Shown here piece by piece: positions 1 through 10,401 of a DNA stretch of 64,000 nt (the stretch's first letter is position 1; each line of letters opens with the position of its first letter). The translations under genes and the position numbers were made by a program. The notes beneath the pieces were generated by a model. It was not told where the DNA came from. It did not search any database and was given only the letters and a program-made list of their open reading frames with translations. The stretch comes from Crithidia sp. LVH-60A (taxonomy: Eukaryota > Euglenozoa > Kinetoplastea > Trypanosomatida > Trypanosomatidae), in assembly GCA_030078075.1 (NCBI GenBank), contig CP119644.1, positions 710,001-774,000 on the forward strand, written 5' to 3'.

Positions 1-1572
1 CTGCAGTACCCGTGCGTTCGCTGTCGCTTCCTTTTTTTGTTTTCCTCCCACGTCAGTTGAGACAGGGAGGAGAACGGCGATGATCGCAGAGGGGATTGCG
101 GAAGGATGAAAGGGAAAAGAAGAGAAGGAACGCGCGAGGGGAGGAGGGTGTGTGTGTGGGAGGGGCTGCCGCGCTATGTCTAGTAGTGTGCCGATGGAAA
201 GGCAATGGTTGCGTTGTTCTTCATGTCAGAAATCCACGCGTGCGTGTGTGTGGGTTTTCTTAAAGCACAAAAAACCTTAACTGGGAAAAAGAAAAACCGA
301 GAGCGAAGATCCAGCAGCAGATTCGGGCCACCTCATATAGCTTTATATACATTACTAAGAAAAACCAGTTTGTTGTAGATCTGTTCGTCTAAGACACACC
401 TCCTGTGTGTGGTGTGGTTTTAAGAAATAAAGACACAGGAGAGGTTAGAGCCCGGTCGCTGCCTCTGCGCGTTACAGCCTGAGATAAAGACTGCGTGTTC
501 TCTTTTCTCCCCACCCAGGTTTTTTTTCTACGCTCTTGAAGCGGAAACGTTGTTGTTGCTCAACAGCGCGTTTTTTGATGCTTGGCGGTCTGCGCTGCTG
601 CTTGACGTCTCCCCCTTGCTTCTGTGTTGGAACTGGTTATCACTTCTGTCATACACACGAATCTCTGCGGGTAGGCGCTCGACCTTGCGGGCAACGAGAT
701 GGCAACCTACGCTTCCCATTCGTCCCCTCTTCCTTTCCCTCTCTCTCTTCTTCTCACCTCTGTCTCTTACAAACACAAAATGACATGCACACCACTGTCT
801 CGCAGTGCAGCACAAAAAAAAAAGCAAAAAAAAAAGAAGACAACAAAGGTCTCGAACCACTCTCGCTCCTCTTTTGCTTCTTTGTCTCGGCGCTTCAAAC
901 AGAAAACACCGCACCTGCCTCTCACCCCAACACTTGCTCCACAAGCAGCTAGCAAGCATTAGTTCATACTGGAAAAAGGGAGTTCTCAGCTCGCGTTCTC
1001 TTTGCTTGCCGTGAAGATATTTATACGCACAACGTCAAGTACCGAAGAGAGGCGAAGCGGAGAGCAGGAGACGGTCTTGACATCCCAAACTAAAGCGTAC
1101 CACTATACCAAGGCACACCCACACACACACATTCGTTTCTACTTTGGGACACTGGTTATCTACCCATTTGTATATACGCACACACAAACATACAACCTGG
1201 TGTCGACTACACGAACAGATACGCCCTCCCACTCTTTTATTTATTCATCTATACGCCTCTGTCTCTTCTCATTTTTTTTGTTCTCCCCGTTATCATCGCT
1301 TGTCCGTTACTTTTCTACCGTGCCTTCTTCTCTACTTGCCGCTCTCCCATTTGCCGTCTTGAGATCTGTAAGGCCTCTGGAAAGCACAAAGTGCAGGAGG
1401 TGGGTGAGATCGAGAGATTTTCAATTGTGTGTTTAGTACCCAGTCTATATTTCCCTTCTTGGGCAGTCACCGGTGCCTCACGCGCTTTCGCTGACGCAGT
1501 GTCTCTCTCTTTTTTTACGGCACGCGCACTCACTTTCTTTTTTCCTATGTTTCCCTCCCCCTCGTTGCCACG
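1..1572. other. intergenic / untranslated region
   Basis: No convincing gene. Overlapping short open frames on both strands near 530-960 translate into F/S/L-rich or R/K-rich low-complexity text without domains, as expected from biased sequence. The right part (about 1230-1560) is strongly pyrimidine-rich. AG dinucleotides after pyrimidine tracts near 1466 and 1500 are plausible trans-splice acceptors for the next gene. The left part is probably the 3' untranslated region of a gene outside the window. Confidence 0.6.
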
Positions 1573-2756
1573 ATGGGGCTCGCCTTGTGCCACTCCCTCC
1601 CCCGTGACGTGCCGGTGCAGCTCAGCCTGCTGCTCTTCTTCGTCGCCTTCGTCCTCCAAGCCGCGGCAATCGGCCTGCACCGCCGCGACGATGGCGGCGG
1701 CTACTTCACAGTAAAGGGAACGCCCTCCTCGCGCTCGAATGCGCTGGTGCTCCTGGCAGCCCACCCGGCCACCTACATCCCCCCTACCTCGGTCCTCCAT
1801 TCTGGTGTTGGCATTGCCAGCGAGAAGCTGTGCAACCCTTCTGCCGACCCCCTCACCTACGCCTGTGCGCGCTTCGCCGAGTCTTTCCACATTGTGAATG
1901 GCCTCACCCTCAGCAGCTTCATCACGAACGCCGTCCTGATTGTGCTCGGGGTCTTTGTTGTAGTGCGGCTCAGCCACTCGACCCTTGGCTTGCTCTTCCG
2001 TCTCACCTATGCCGCTTGCGTGCCTGTGGCGCTGCAGTGTGCGGCGGTGGGTTGCTTTTTTGCACGCACCGTTCCACACGCCCGACGCGACGCTGCGACG
2101 GCGTCGGCCACCCCGTACGGGAGGCTGAGCTTCCACCGCCGCCCCGCTGCGAACCTCATGATCTCCGCCACCGCGCTGCTGTGTGCCGGCCTCGTGATTC
2201 TCTTTGTGCGGTGGGTGTCGGTTATGTGCCTGCGTGCCCGCTTCGAGAACCACAAGGAGCACACCAAGAAGGAGGTGAAGCAGATCACAGAGGCACACAT
2301 GGTGAACGACGACTGGACACGGCAGAAGCAGATCCTGCTGTCCCACGCCCGCAGTGTGCAGGTGGAGATGGCGGTGAAGCATCCGCAGCGCGGCGGCGAC
2401 GGCGGCTACTCTGCCTCAGCCACCGCCCGCAACAGCGAGCCCTTCCCGCCTCGCCCGATCGACACCACCGCCGACCCCCACCGCAGCGCCGCGCATCCGG
2501 CGAGCGACTCTGACGCCGACACGCTGCACTTCCGCGCAACTTCCATCGCCACCCCTGGCACCGGCAAGGGTAGCCCCGGCCGCAGGCGGTGGCTCGGCCT
2601 TTGACAGGGCCAATGCGTCACAGAAGGAGGGCAGCCGCCCAGGTGGTGCTGGCCCGTCGGCGGAGGGGAAAGGAGATGGTGCAGTCGGCCGACGACACAC
2701 ACCCGTTTAGCGACGTGGAGGTGCGAGACGAGCGTGGCGTGAGCCCGAACCCGTAG
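1573..2756 (+). CDS. four-transmembrane hypothetical membrane protein (amastin-like layout, no signature); frame broken near 3' end
   Basis: The uninterrupted frame runs from ATG 1573 to a stop at 2604 (343 residues). Four hydrophobic segments are visible at about residues 15-35, 113-132, 138-163 and 193-217. The loop between the first two holds two cysteines (C87, C98), and a basic, Ser/Pro/Ala-rich tail follows the fourth. This two-Cys loop with four helices recalls amastins, but the amastin signature (an 11-residue C-to-C motif with conserved aromatic residues) is absent. After about 2585 the composition continues in the next frame, then in the third from about 2665, ending at a TAG at 2754-2756. 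The natural C-terminus is therefore probably about 50 residues longer and the sequence carries two one-base errors. Likely a plasma- or endomembrane protein of unknown function. Start choice: first ATG after a long pyrimidine tract. Confidence 0.65.
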
Positions 2757-3873
2757 TTATGAAGCACCGTAAAGGGGACAACAGGTCTCGAGGTGACGGG
2801 GGAGAAAGAGAGCGGGCACTTGGAAGCGGGTGAGAGATTTCTCATCGTGGCAAGTGGCTACGTGCTGCTTGTCATCGATCTGAAGTCTGCAACTGTGACA
2901 TGCTGCGTTGATACCCAATCTTATTCTTGCCCTTTCGATCTGGTAAAGCCCTTTCCAGATTACTCTGGTTCTTCTTTTGGAAAACCCGTCCAAAATTCGT
3001 TGCTCACTTCATTTTTTTTCTTTGCAGGGTCTGTCTTGCCTGCACACGCCGCTCCCCTCATCTCATACCTGTGGAGAGTGTAAGGCGCGGAGGAAAGAAG
3101 CAAATAGGGGACTTCAAAGCTCTCTTCCTGTTTTGGCCCGCTTGGCCCTGTCTTCCTTTCCATTTCTCACGGTTCCTTTCCGCGTGCGTGTGTATCTGTC
3201 TCGTGTTTGGTTGTCCCTGCTGCCACACTGAGTGATCTGAGAATATTATGCCAAAAAAAGAATTACGTAGTTTCTTACCAGCTTCCTCCAGCAATTGCAC
3301 TTTATCGGTGAAAGGGGTTAAACACACGCACGCTGCGTGATCTCTTTGTTGTGTTGCTCTAGTTGCATGGTCTGACAATCGACGTTCTCTACCTGCTCGT
3401 GGTAAATTTTCTGCCACGTCACGACAGCCGCGTTCGTTCCAAGTTCCACAACTACCCCAACTTTCACTTCACGCTGCTTCTCTCTCGTTGCCGTTCTCCA
3501 CCCATTTGCTTCTGTTGTCACGTCTTTTACGACAATGCAAGGAGAGCAACATTAACGAAAAGAAAAAGGCTTTACTTCAGAAATTCACACACACGCCCAC
3601 ACCCACACACGCTCGAAAGAGAGACAGAGTTTGACTACGACAACAGCAAGCGCTCCGGCTTGACACACATCAAAAAAATAAACTGAACAAAAGAACTCGT
3701 TTTTTTTTCTGCTACGTTCGAATATCTTACATTTGGTGGTAAGTCACAGGTGTCATTTCTGGTCAAAACAGACAACAGCACATACGCCTCTTTCCCCACC
3801 TCACTTGCACAGCTATCGAAGGGCTTGTCGCTTTGCAGCAAGCAAACAGCAACAAACACAACAACAGCAAAAA
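2757..3873. other. intergenic region with an orphan splice-acceptor-like site
   Basis: No gene recognised. A T-run ending in TTTGCAG (3008-3027) looks like a strong trans-splice acceptor, but no credible reading frame follows it. A T-run at about 3701-3709 and an AG at 3748-3749 are likelier signals for the RING gene downstream. Short CA-rich stretches lie near 3588-3610. Confidence 0.5.
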
Positions 3874-4803
3874 ATGACGTCCACTGCCGCCCCGCCTGCT
3901 GCGGACTTCTCCTGCGCCATTTGCCTCGACACCGCCTCTGAGCCTGTTGTGACGCGATGCGGCCACCTCTTCTGCTGGGAGTGCCTCGACCACTGGCTGC
4001 ACAGCGCGGTCGGTGCCCCGGAGTGCCCGGTGTGCAAGGGCCGCGTGGATGAGCGGATGGCTGGGGACATCATTCCGCTCTACGGCAAGGGCAGGCAGCC
4101 AGCGAACAAGCCGGGCGGCAGCGCGCCACCTGCACCGGCAGCCGCCACCAACGCGACAGCCGCAACGGCAGCTGCTACGGCTGACGCTGCGGTGGACGCT
4201 GCGGTGGACGCCGGGCTGGCGGCCTTCTTCAGTCGCCCCACGGCGTACAGCTTCGCGCCTGGTCGTAGTGCCCGCCACACCACTGCCGCCCCTGCGCTTC
4301 CTGCGGCGGAGACCACGGAGGAGCATCACAACCCTCGCCCCGCAGCGGACCGTGCCCCACCGCGGCCCCGCCCTCCACAGCAGCCCAACGTGCAGATGCA
4401 CATGCACACCCATGGCATGCCCCTCACGGTCGGCAGCAGCGTCTTTTTCTTTGGTGGCGGTGGTGGGATGTTCTTCTCCCTTATTCTCATCATGGCGTGG
4501 GCAATTTACAACTATGCCCCGTGGCGGGAGTGGCGGCGCGACGGCTTGCGGTGGTACCGCCGCATGCGTGGCGAGGCGGTGCCGGAGGAGGAGACGGCCA
4601 ACGAGCACCGCGACGCTGAACCGGCCCATCCCGCAGGAGCTGCTGCTGCTGCTGCTGCTGGTGCTGCCAACTACGGGCAGAACGCTGGGCAGGCCGCTGG
4701 GCAGGCAGCCGATGGCCTTCCGACGCTGCAGACGATGGTGCGGAATCTCGGTTTTAGTCTTCTCGCCGTCTTTGTGCTCTTCCAGCTGCTACTCTCCGTC
4801 TAA
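3874..4803 (+). CDS. RING-finger E3 ubiquitin ligase, membrane-anchored (RNF5/RNF185-like layout)
   Basis: A 309-residue protein. A C3HC4 RING lies at the very N-terminus: C14, C17, C29, H31, C34, C37, C51, C54, with the order CAIC, CGHLFCWEC and CPVC. A long Ala/Pro/Thr-rich linker follows (about 70-185), including alanine runs encoded by GCT/GCG repeats. Two hydrophobic segments occur near the C-terminus, one around FFSLILIMAWAIY and one formed by the last about 20 residues. An N-terminal RING plus C-terminal membrane anchors is the arrangement of RNF5/RNF185, E3 ligases of ER-associated degradation, so the likely role is transfer of ubiquitin to ER membrane substrates. The start is the ATG directly before the RING, preceded by an A-rich leader. 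An in-frame upstream extension exists but its composition is that of untranslated sequence. Confidence 0.85.
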   Translation: MTSTAAPPAADFSCAICLDTASEPVVTRCGHLFCWECLDHWLHSAVGAPECPVCKGRVDERMAGDIIPLYGKGRQPANKPGGSAPPAPAAATNATAATAAATADAAVDAAVDAGLAAFFSRPTAYSFAPGRSARHTTAAPALPAAETTEEHHNPRPAADRAPPRPRPPQQPNVQMHMHTHGMPLTVGSSVFFFGGGGGMFFSLILIMAWAIYNYAPWREWRRDGLRWYRRMRGEAVPEEETANEHRDAEPAHPAGAAAAAAAGAANYGQNAGQAAGQAADGLPTLQTMVRNLGFSLLAVFVLFQLLLSV

Positions 4804-5703
4804 GCGGACTATGTGTTTTTGAAGTGAATATTTAAGGAAGATCGGCTCCACGCAGGCACGCACTTAGTTCGCGTTGTGGGCGGAGCTCAATTCATTTCGT
4901 TCGCTTTTTTTTTTGTGGAGGGGGGGCGGGAGGCTGTGCCTCAAACGTGTGCTGCAGTGTTGAAGTGCCTACTGTTAGAGAGAGAGAGAGAGCGAGTACT
5001 GTGGCAGATTTGGTTTCTGCTGTGCATATGTTCTCCTCTGTTCCCTAGCTTTTACACCCACACACACAAACACTTAGTATGATTCCCTCTATTACATGCT
5101 CTTGCGTCCAAGAGCTTCTTTCCCGTCTTATTTCTTACCACGTGGGCAGAAGGTTGAAGGCCGACTGCTGTCTGCTTTCGCCATCTGTGCCCCTTTTCGC
5201 AGCCACTTCATTCTTGGCGTATTCCCTTCTTTTCTTTCTCACTCCAATCCTCTGTAGTCACTGGACGTCGGGTTTCGCGAGTACACGCAGCTGACGGCAG
5301 TGAGAGAGACTGGAGAAGAGGGGTGCGTCAAGAAAGCGCAGCGGCTGGAAGGGGCGGTGAGACGGAGGAGGGCAATCATACGTTCTGTGTCGTGCTTCAA
5401 ACACAAACAAACAAACACACACGCACACAAACACACGCACAGTTATACTCAGGGTAGTGCTGTTTCCCGTCTCTTCCGCTTGTTCTTTTTCTGCTGCTGC
5501 TGCGAACTTACTGTCGTTTTCTCGCGCGTTTTCTTTGACTTTTACCGTTCAATTCGAGTACCATTACCCAATTTACTGAATACCCTTTTTAAGTATACTT
5601 CTCCGCCTTTTTTTTTCCTTTTCTGTGCGCCGATACCACGTATCCTCTCAACACACACGCCCATATTTGTGCTTTTCTCTTGTGTGTACTGTGCTTCTTC
5701 TTC

Positions 5704-5730
5704 TTTTTTTTTCTGTCACATATATATCAG
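5704..5730 (+). promoter_or_regulatory. candidate trans-splice acceptor without an obvious gene
   Basis: A run of T with few C's is followed by a short AT-rich spacer and CAG (AG at 5729-5730), the usual trypanosomatid spliced-leader acceptor layout. The next convincing ATG is about 900 bases away (ribosomal protein L37a), with another acceptor-like site in between. Its use is inferred only. Confidence 0.3.
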
Positions 5731-6130
5731 ATTTAGCTTTCAACCATCGGCTTTTGTTCCATTGCTCTGCTTCTCCACGCTGGTTTCTTTACCCTCTGTT
5801 CTAATTTCCCTTTCTCTCTCTCTTTTTCTTCTTCTTTAGACACAACACCACCGTTGCTGTCCTGCCTTCCCCCTTTCGATGCCGTCTGTCAGCTGCTTCC
5901 TCAAACTGGATGCACCGCGTTCTACAGCAGCGCCAGCGTTGCAGGCGTCGCTCTTAACACCTTTGCCCTCCACGTGAGGGAGAGACAGAAAGCAATTCAA
6001 GCCCAACAACAACAACAACAACAGAGAAAGCGGAGAAAAAGAAATGGAAAGGGGGGACTGTACAGCTTTGTCGATGCTCTACAGTCCCCGCGTCGGTGTG
6101 TGCTGTGCGCGGAGTAGATCGAGGCTGACA

Positions 6131-6158
6131 CTTGACTCTTTTTTTTCTCTTTGGGCAG
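6131..6158 (+). promoter_or_regulatory. candidate trans-splice acceptor
   Basis: A T-rich run at 6131-6152 is followed by GGGCAG, with the AG at 6157-6158. It could give a long 5' leader for the L37a mRNA (about 470 bases), but out-of-frame ATGs in between make the closer AGs better candidates. Confidence 0.3.
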
Positions 6159-6626
6159 GAGAAGGCTAATGGTTAGTCTCACTTCTAGTATTCTGTGCGC
6201 TGAGCACAATATGGGTCAGAAAAGCCTTACTTGCTTCCCACGTTTGTGTGCCATAAAGGCTGCTTCACCTGAACTGAATGACAGAAAGAAAAAGATAAAA
6301 GACAACAAATGCCGACAAACGAACGGTTCAACTCAAAAGTAGTCACGAATGATCACTCTTCGAGTACATGCAGGCGGTAGTCAAAGACGCCACGTCGCGT
6401 TGCTGATGTGATACCCCCAACTTTTAGGCGCAATTCAACCCATAAGAAAAACATCGAGCTGCTCTTCTTGATTCGCTCTCTCAACGGCTCCTCACTCTCT
6501 CTTTCTTCTCCCCTCGCATTGCATTCTTCATCTCTCTCTTCTCCCCCATTTTTTCCCCCTCGTCGTATCTGTCAACACCTCCATGGAACGCGCGCCAGCG
6601 ATTTCTCTTTGGTTTGCTTTAGAACC

Positions 6627-6905
6627 ATGTCGAAGCGTACCGTTAAGATGGGCGTGATGGGCCGCTACGGCACCCGTTACGGCGCCAACCCCCGTAAGCG
6701 CGCCAAGAAGCTGGAGGTGTCGCAGCACGCCAAGCACTTCTGCTCCTTCTGCGGCAAGTTCGCCTTCCGCCGTAAGGCTGTCGGCATCTGGCGCTGCGAC
6801 GGCTGCAGCAAGACGGTTGCCGGTGGCGCCTACACCCTTAGCACCCCGAACAACAGCACCGTCCGCTCCACTGTTCGCCGCCTGCGCGAGCTGGCCAAGA
6901 TCTAA
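6627..6905 (+). CDS. RPL37A: 60S ribosomal protein L37a (eL43)
   Basis: A complete 92-residue protein, the standard eL43 length. The zinc ribbon has its four cysteines at C39, C42, C57 and C60 (CSFC and CDGC). The basic N-terminus with a GRYGTRYG segment and the C-terminal [15 protein letters not shown] region are both family hallmarks. It is a structural component of the cytosolic large subunit that binds rRNA near the exit side. The ATG at 6627 starts exactly at the expected MSKRT. Two AGs lie shortly upstream (6597-6598, 6621-6622) as possible spliced-leader acceptors. Only one copy is present in this window. Confidence 0.97.
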   Translation: MSKRTVKMGVMGRYGTRYGANPRKRAKKLEVSQHAKHFCSFCGKFAFRRKAVGIWRCDGCSKTVAGGAYTLSTPNNSTVRSTVRRLRELAKI

Positions 6906-7739
6906 AGCTGAGGAGAAATGCATCAGGACAGGGCGAGGCGGGAAGAGCCAGAGAGAGAAAGTCGAACCGTTCTATCACTTCTGCTACGCGACTTCGGTTT
7001 GCTGTACACTGCGTGCGGCGGCCTTGTCTCAGAGGGGGACAGCGGACACTGTGCGACGTCTCTCTTCCTCTTCCCGCCTCGCTCCGGCTTGTCGTTTTGT
7101 TTTTGTGTACTTTATGTTTTTTCTTTTGTTTTCTTTCTACCCCCACCAAACGCTGAAAGAATAGGAGTTACCTCAACAAGGCCGTCATGCTTTCTCCCTC
7201 TCTCTGAGGGAACAGGGTTTCCCTTGCGCTGCCTGCTTCATGCCGTTGTGTGGTATTCCGCCGCTTCTGCTGCCCACTGAACAGCAGTCCGACGAGATGA
7301 AAGCTTGTCCCACAGGCGTCAGAACCACCGCTGCGTCTCTCTGCTTCACCACAGCCTCCAATGCCCTCTCTCTATTGACTTTCTGACCACTGCCTCTCGT
7401 TTTCTCACCACTTCCTCGATCTGTATCGCTGTCACATTTGTGTATGTCTCTTTGGTCAACTCTTCATACTGTTCCTTGGCACTGACCCGATTCGTCAAAC
7501 AAACAAGCAACAGTAGAAAAACAAAACAAAACAAACATAAAAAAAAGACCGAGACAGTGGTCTGCTTGACTCGCCACCTCTCACAGACCACTCGCACGTC
7601 AACCATTAGAGCCGCGTTAGCACGCGGGCACATACAACGCGGCAATACGAAAACAAGAACAACCGAGAAGACGTAGATAGCAAGAAATCGCCGCCATGAA
7701 AGCAACCGCTTTTGGCCACGGCCCCCCCCCCCCCCCGAA
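6906..7739. other. intergenic region, ending in an artefact-like duplication
   Basis: No gene seen. T-rich tracts at about 7090-7145 and an A-rich AAAACAAAACAAAAC segment near 7518-7545 are ordinary untranslated sequence. At 7696-7739 the first 27 bases of the next gene appear once, followed by a 14-base-plus run of C, and then the gene starts again at 7740. Confidence 0.6.
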
Positions 7740-7766
7740 ATGAAAGCAACCGCTTTTGGCCACGGC
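7696..7766 (+). repeat. 27-base direct duplication of a gene start separated by a poly-C run
   Basis: The 27 bases starting with ATG at 7696 are identical to those at 7740-7766. The 17 bases between them are nearly pure C followed by GAA. The copies are 44 bases apart, so the first ATG is out of frame with the second. This looks like a local assembly or base-calling error, not biology, but only reads can prove that. Confidence 0.75.
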
Positions 7767-9278
7767 GTCTACCGCTCCCTCGAGGACCTCCGGGACGACC
7801 TTCAGCGGCTTCGCCAGGCCTCCCCCGCCGGTACGTCGAGCGACTCCGCCGCACGGCGAGTGGCGACGGCGCGGCTCGGCGAGGTGAACGGCGCCTTCAT
7901 CGTCGGCTGCGACGACCTCAGCTCCACCGACGGCGCCATCAAGGAGGTAAAGCAGGCGGTGGACCGCGCCGCCGCGGCAGAGGCAGAGCTGGCTGCACTG
8001 CGGGCCCAGAAGGCACGCCTGCTGGCGGCGCAGAGTGCCGCAAAGACCACCGCACAGCCGGTGAGCGCTGCCAAATCCCGCAACCCGGACGAGGAGGCCG
8101 CTTTTGTTGCCTACGCGAAGCAGCTGTCGGAGCTGCACGAGCATCTCTCCCTCTGCCGCACGGTTTTCAAGGGGGTACTGGCCAAGAGCGTCGAGGACAT
8201 CCGCGACGAGCGGCTGAGCCAGCAGGACCAGCGCTTCACCGAGCCGCGTGCGTGGGCGATCAAGCGCGATGTGCTCTACCGCTCCCTCGAGTCGCTGCGC
8301 AGGAAAACGCGTGAGTTGAATTTGCCGGTGCCCACCTACATGGACGAGGACGAGGCGCTCTACCGCGAGGTGAAGGAGCTAGGCGCCGAGGCCGCCGAGC
8401 ACGTCCGCCAGGGTGAGTCGATGCGGGCCGACCGCGACGCGAAGCTGAAGCTCTTCTACGCCGAGTGCGCGAAGCTGACAGGCTGGTGCCGGCAGCAGCT
8501 CGCCAACCTCGAAGCGATGCAGGAGCCCGACCACGTCCAGGAGTACTGCGCCACGCTGGTGGAGAACTACCCTGCCATGTCGTCGAACTTCGCCGTGCTG
8601 CTCGACAGCGTGCGCGAGTTTGTGCGGGCCAACATGATCCCGGTGCACAAGGCCCTCCTCGAGGCGGAGGAGGTGTGGCTCTACCTGCAGGTGTCAACCC
8701 TCGAGCGGCTGTCAAAGACGCTCTTTGAGATTCATCCGAAATCGCCGCTGGACGTGGAGGTTGCCAAGTACGCCAGCTACCCCGAGCACGCCGCCCGCTT
8801 TCTGCAGGACCTCGACCGCTTCTTGCACGCCCAGCGCAACGGTCAGGTGGAGCCTGCGGACCTCGACATGCTGCAGCAGGGCTGCGACGACGTGCGCACG
8901 ACCCTCACCGGCGACTTTGCCGGCTTACCCAAGGAGGTGCACAGCTTCGCCCAGCGTGCCAACGCGCTGCGGCAGGGCTACCAGTGCTTCCGTGAGGCGA
9001 TTCTGAGTCGCCTCACCTACATCAGCCCCGCTGCCAACGTGGTGGTGGAGTCGAAGCACCGCCAGGACGAGTTTGAGGAGTGCGTGCGCGAGCTCAAGGC
9101 TTGGGCCGCGGACGCGTCGCGTGGGGAGTCGTGGCGGGACATCTACAGTAAAATCTCCGAAATCAAGAGCCTCATTAAGAGTGAGCAGGACGCCGTGGCG
9201 AACAAGCGAGAGCGGGCGATGGGCTCGACGGGTGTGCGCACACCTCGTGCGTCGCGCGGCGCTGCGCACCAGATGTGA
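7740..9278 (+). CDS. coiled-coil / spectrin-like helical protein, unknown function
   Basis: A 512-residue protein, intact in one frame. It is mostly helical and charged, with heptad-rich stretches such as AEAELAALRAQKARLLAAQ (about residues 75-100), a few short loops and a basic Arg/Thr/Ser tail ending AAHQM. I see no enzyme motif, signal peptide or membrane segment. Long helical blocks with conserved Trp (WCRQQLANLEAM, VWLYLQVSTLERL, LKAWAADAS) suggest spectrin-like bundles, so a cytoskeletal or flagellar structural role is possible but unproven. The ATG at 7740 is preferred. An identical copy of the first 27 bases occurs at 7696 before a C-run, but it is out of frame. The next gene downstream encodes the axonemal protein DRC4, which proves nothing about function in this organism group. 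Confidence 0.8.
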   Translation: MKATAFGHGVYRSLEDLRDDLQRLRQASPAGTSSDSAARRVATARLGEVNGAFIVGCDDLSSTDGAIKEVKQAVDRAAAAEAELAALRAQKARLLAAQSAAKTTAQPVSAAKSRNPDEEAAFVAYAKQLSELHEHLSLCRTVFKGVLAKSVEDIRDERLSQQDQRFTEPRAWAIKRDVLYRSLESLRRKTRELNLPVPTYMDEDEALYREVKELGAEAAEHVRQGESMRADRDAKLKLFYAECAKLTGWCRQQLANLEAMQEPDHVQEYCATLVENYPAMSSNFAVLLDSVREFVRANMIPVHKALLEAEEVWLYLQVSTLERLSKTLFEIHPKSPLDVEVAKYASYPEHAARFLQDLDRFLHAQRNGQVEPADLDMLQQGCDDVRTTLTGDFAGLPKEVHSFAQRANALRQGYQCFREAILSRLTYISPAANVVVESKHRQDEFEECVRELKAWAADASRGESWRDIYSKISEIKSLIKSEQDAVANKRERAMGSTGVRTPRASRGAAHQM

Positions 9279-10401
9279 GAGGAGAAGGAAGACGAGAACA
9301 ATCATGGGTGGGAAAGGCGGGCTGCTCCGTCGCTGTTCTCGTTGCTGAACGGGAAGGGAGAAAAAAGCGGAGCGGGTCGTGATCACGTTCTCCTGTCGCG
9401 CCGCATCAGGCAGCTTGTGATTTCTTTTGGACTTGCGTTGCTGCGTCTCCTGCTTTCCTCTCTCTCTAGCTATCGATTTTTAATTAGAACAGTGTGCGGA
9501 GACTTTGGATGCGTGTGTATTCGTCTGTATATTTGTGTGACATCGACTCTCTCCCTTTCTGCGTGCACGTGCTCGTCCACTGCCGCACGCAAAGCAGCCG
9601 CTTTTTGTTTTTCCCCTTTCTCTTTTCTCGCTTCTTTGCCCACGCTGGCGTGAGTGCCGTGTTATCCTATTTTTTTTTTGTCTGTTTACGTCGTTGTGGG
9701 TGTCTTGCTCCATAGTATTGCCCCTTGTTTTCTCTTTTCTTTCTGTTGTTGTTGTTGCACTCTTCACGGAGGATTGCTGCTGCCCCTTCGTATTTTTCTT
9801 CCCCTCTCTAGCGCCGTGCCAACTTCTGAAGGGCATCTCTTACTTTCCATCTGTTGGAGGTTGCTGTTACCTGTTTTGCCCCACGCAAACTCCCACTCTT
9901 GCGCACACGATCTGTGCCTGCCTTTTTTTCTCTTTTATCTTCTCTCCATTTCTCATTGACTCTGTGCATCTCGTGCCTGTCAGCCAACCAAGAATCAAAC
10001 AGGGAAAATAAAGGTGTAAGTGTCCACCCTGCTTGCCTCGTTTTTTTGCGGGGCTGCCACTTATGGCTGGGTTGCGTGTTTCTTGACAGTCTGTCAACGA
10101 GCAACAAAAAGAAGAGGATTATGGTGAGCTGCAAATCGCCACGTCGAGCGTAACTCGAAAAATGGTTGTGTCTTTCTTCGTTTGTCTATCGCTCCCCTCC
10201 ACACACTGCTCCACCTCTGAGCTGCTGTGTGTCCAACCTTCATCAGATGTACCTTTGAAAATACAACCTTCTTTCTTCTGTCTTTCTCTTTGACTCCCTA
10301 CGTCGCTATCCTTCTTCCCCAGCAGGTCAAACAGAGAAAGAATCCCTGCTCCATCGGTTTCATACAACACAAGAGAGGCGTCGTTAGCATTTTTCATCGC
10401 C
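9279..10401. other. intergenic region
   Basis: No gene seen. Pyrimidine-rich sequence translates into F/L/C/S-rich nonsense frames on both strands. It contains T-runs near 9671-9680 and a GTTGTTGTTGTTG stretch near 9747. The last 130 bases form the pyrimidine tract and acceptor for the DRC4 gene. Confidence 0.6.
10267..10325 (+). promoter_or_regulatory. polypyrimidine tract and trans-splice acceptor for the DRC4 gene
   Basis: A C/T-rich stretch (10267-10320) ends CCCCAGCAGG, with AG at 10321-10322 or 10324-10325. This would give a 5' leader of about 76 bases before ATG 10402. Assigned by pattern only. Confidence 0.5.

Larger units (their letters stand above)
4804..6626. other. long intergenic region (1.8 kb) with splice-acceptor-like sites
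   Basis: No supported gene. Several open frames (for example 5300-5839) translate into H/T/K- or F/C/S-rich low-complexity text. Features seen: an AG-purine tract near 4978-4991, a CA-rich block at 5400-5440, a poly-T plus TATATATCAG site (AG at 5729-5730) and a T-run ending GGGCAG (AG at 6157-6158). Candidate acceptors for the ribosomal gene are AGs at 6597-6598 and 6621-6622. The two earlier sites have no matching gene. Confidence 0.5.

Noticed and set aside
5300-5839. 179-residue + strand frame
   Set aside because: Composed of CA-repeat and T-rich translations; no domain and wrong codon bias.
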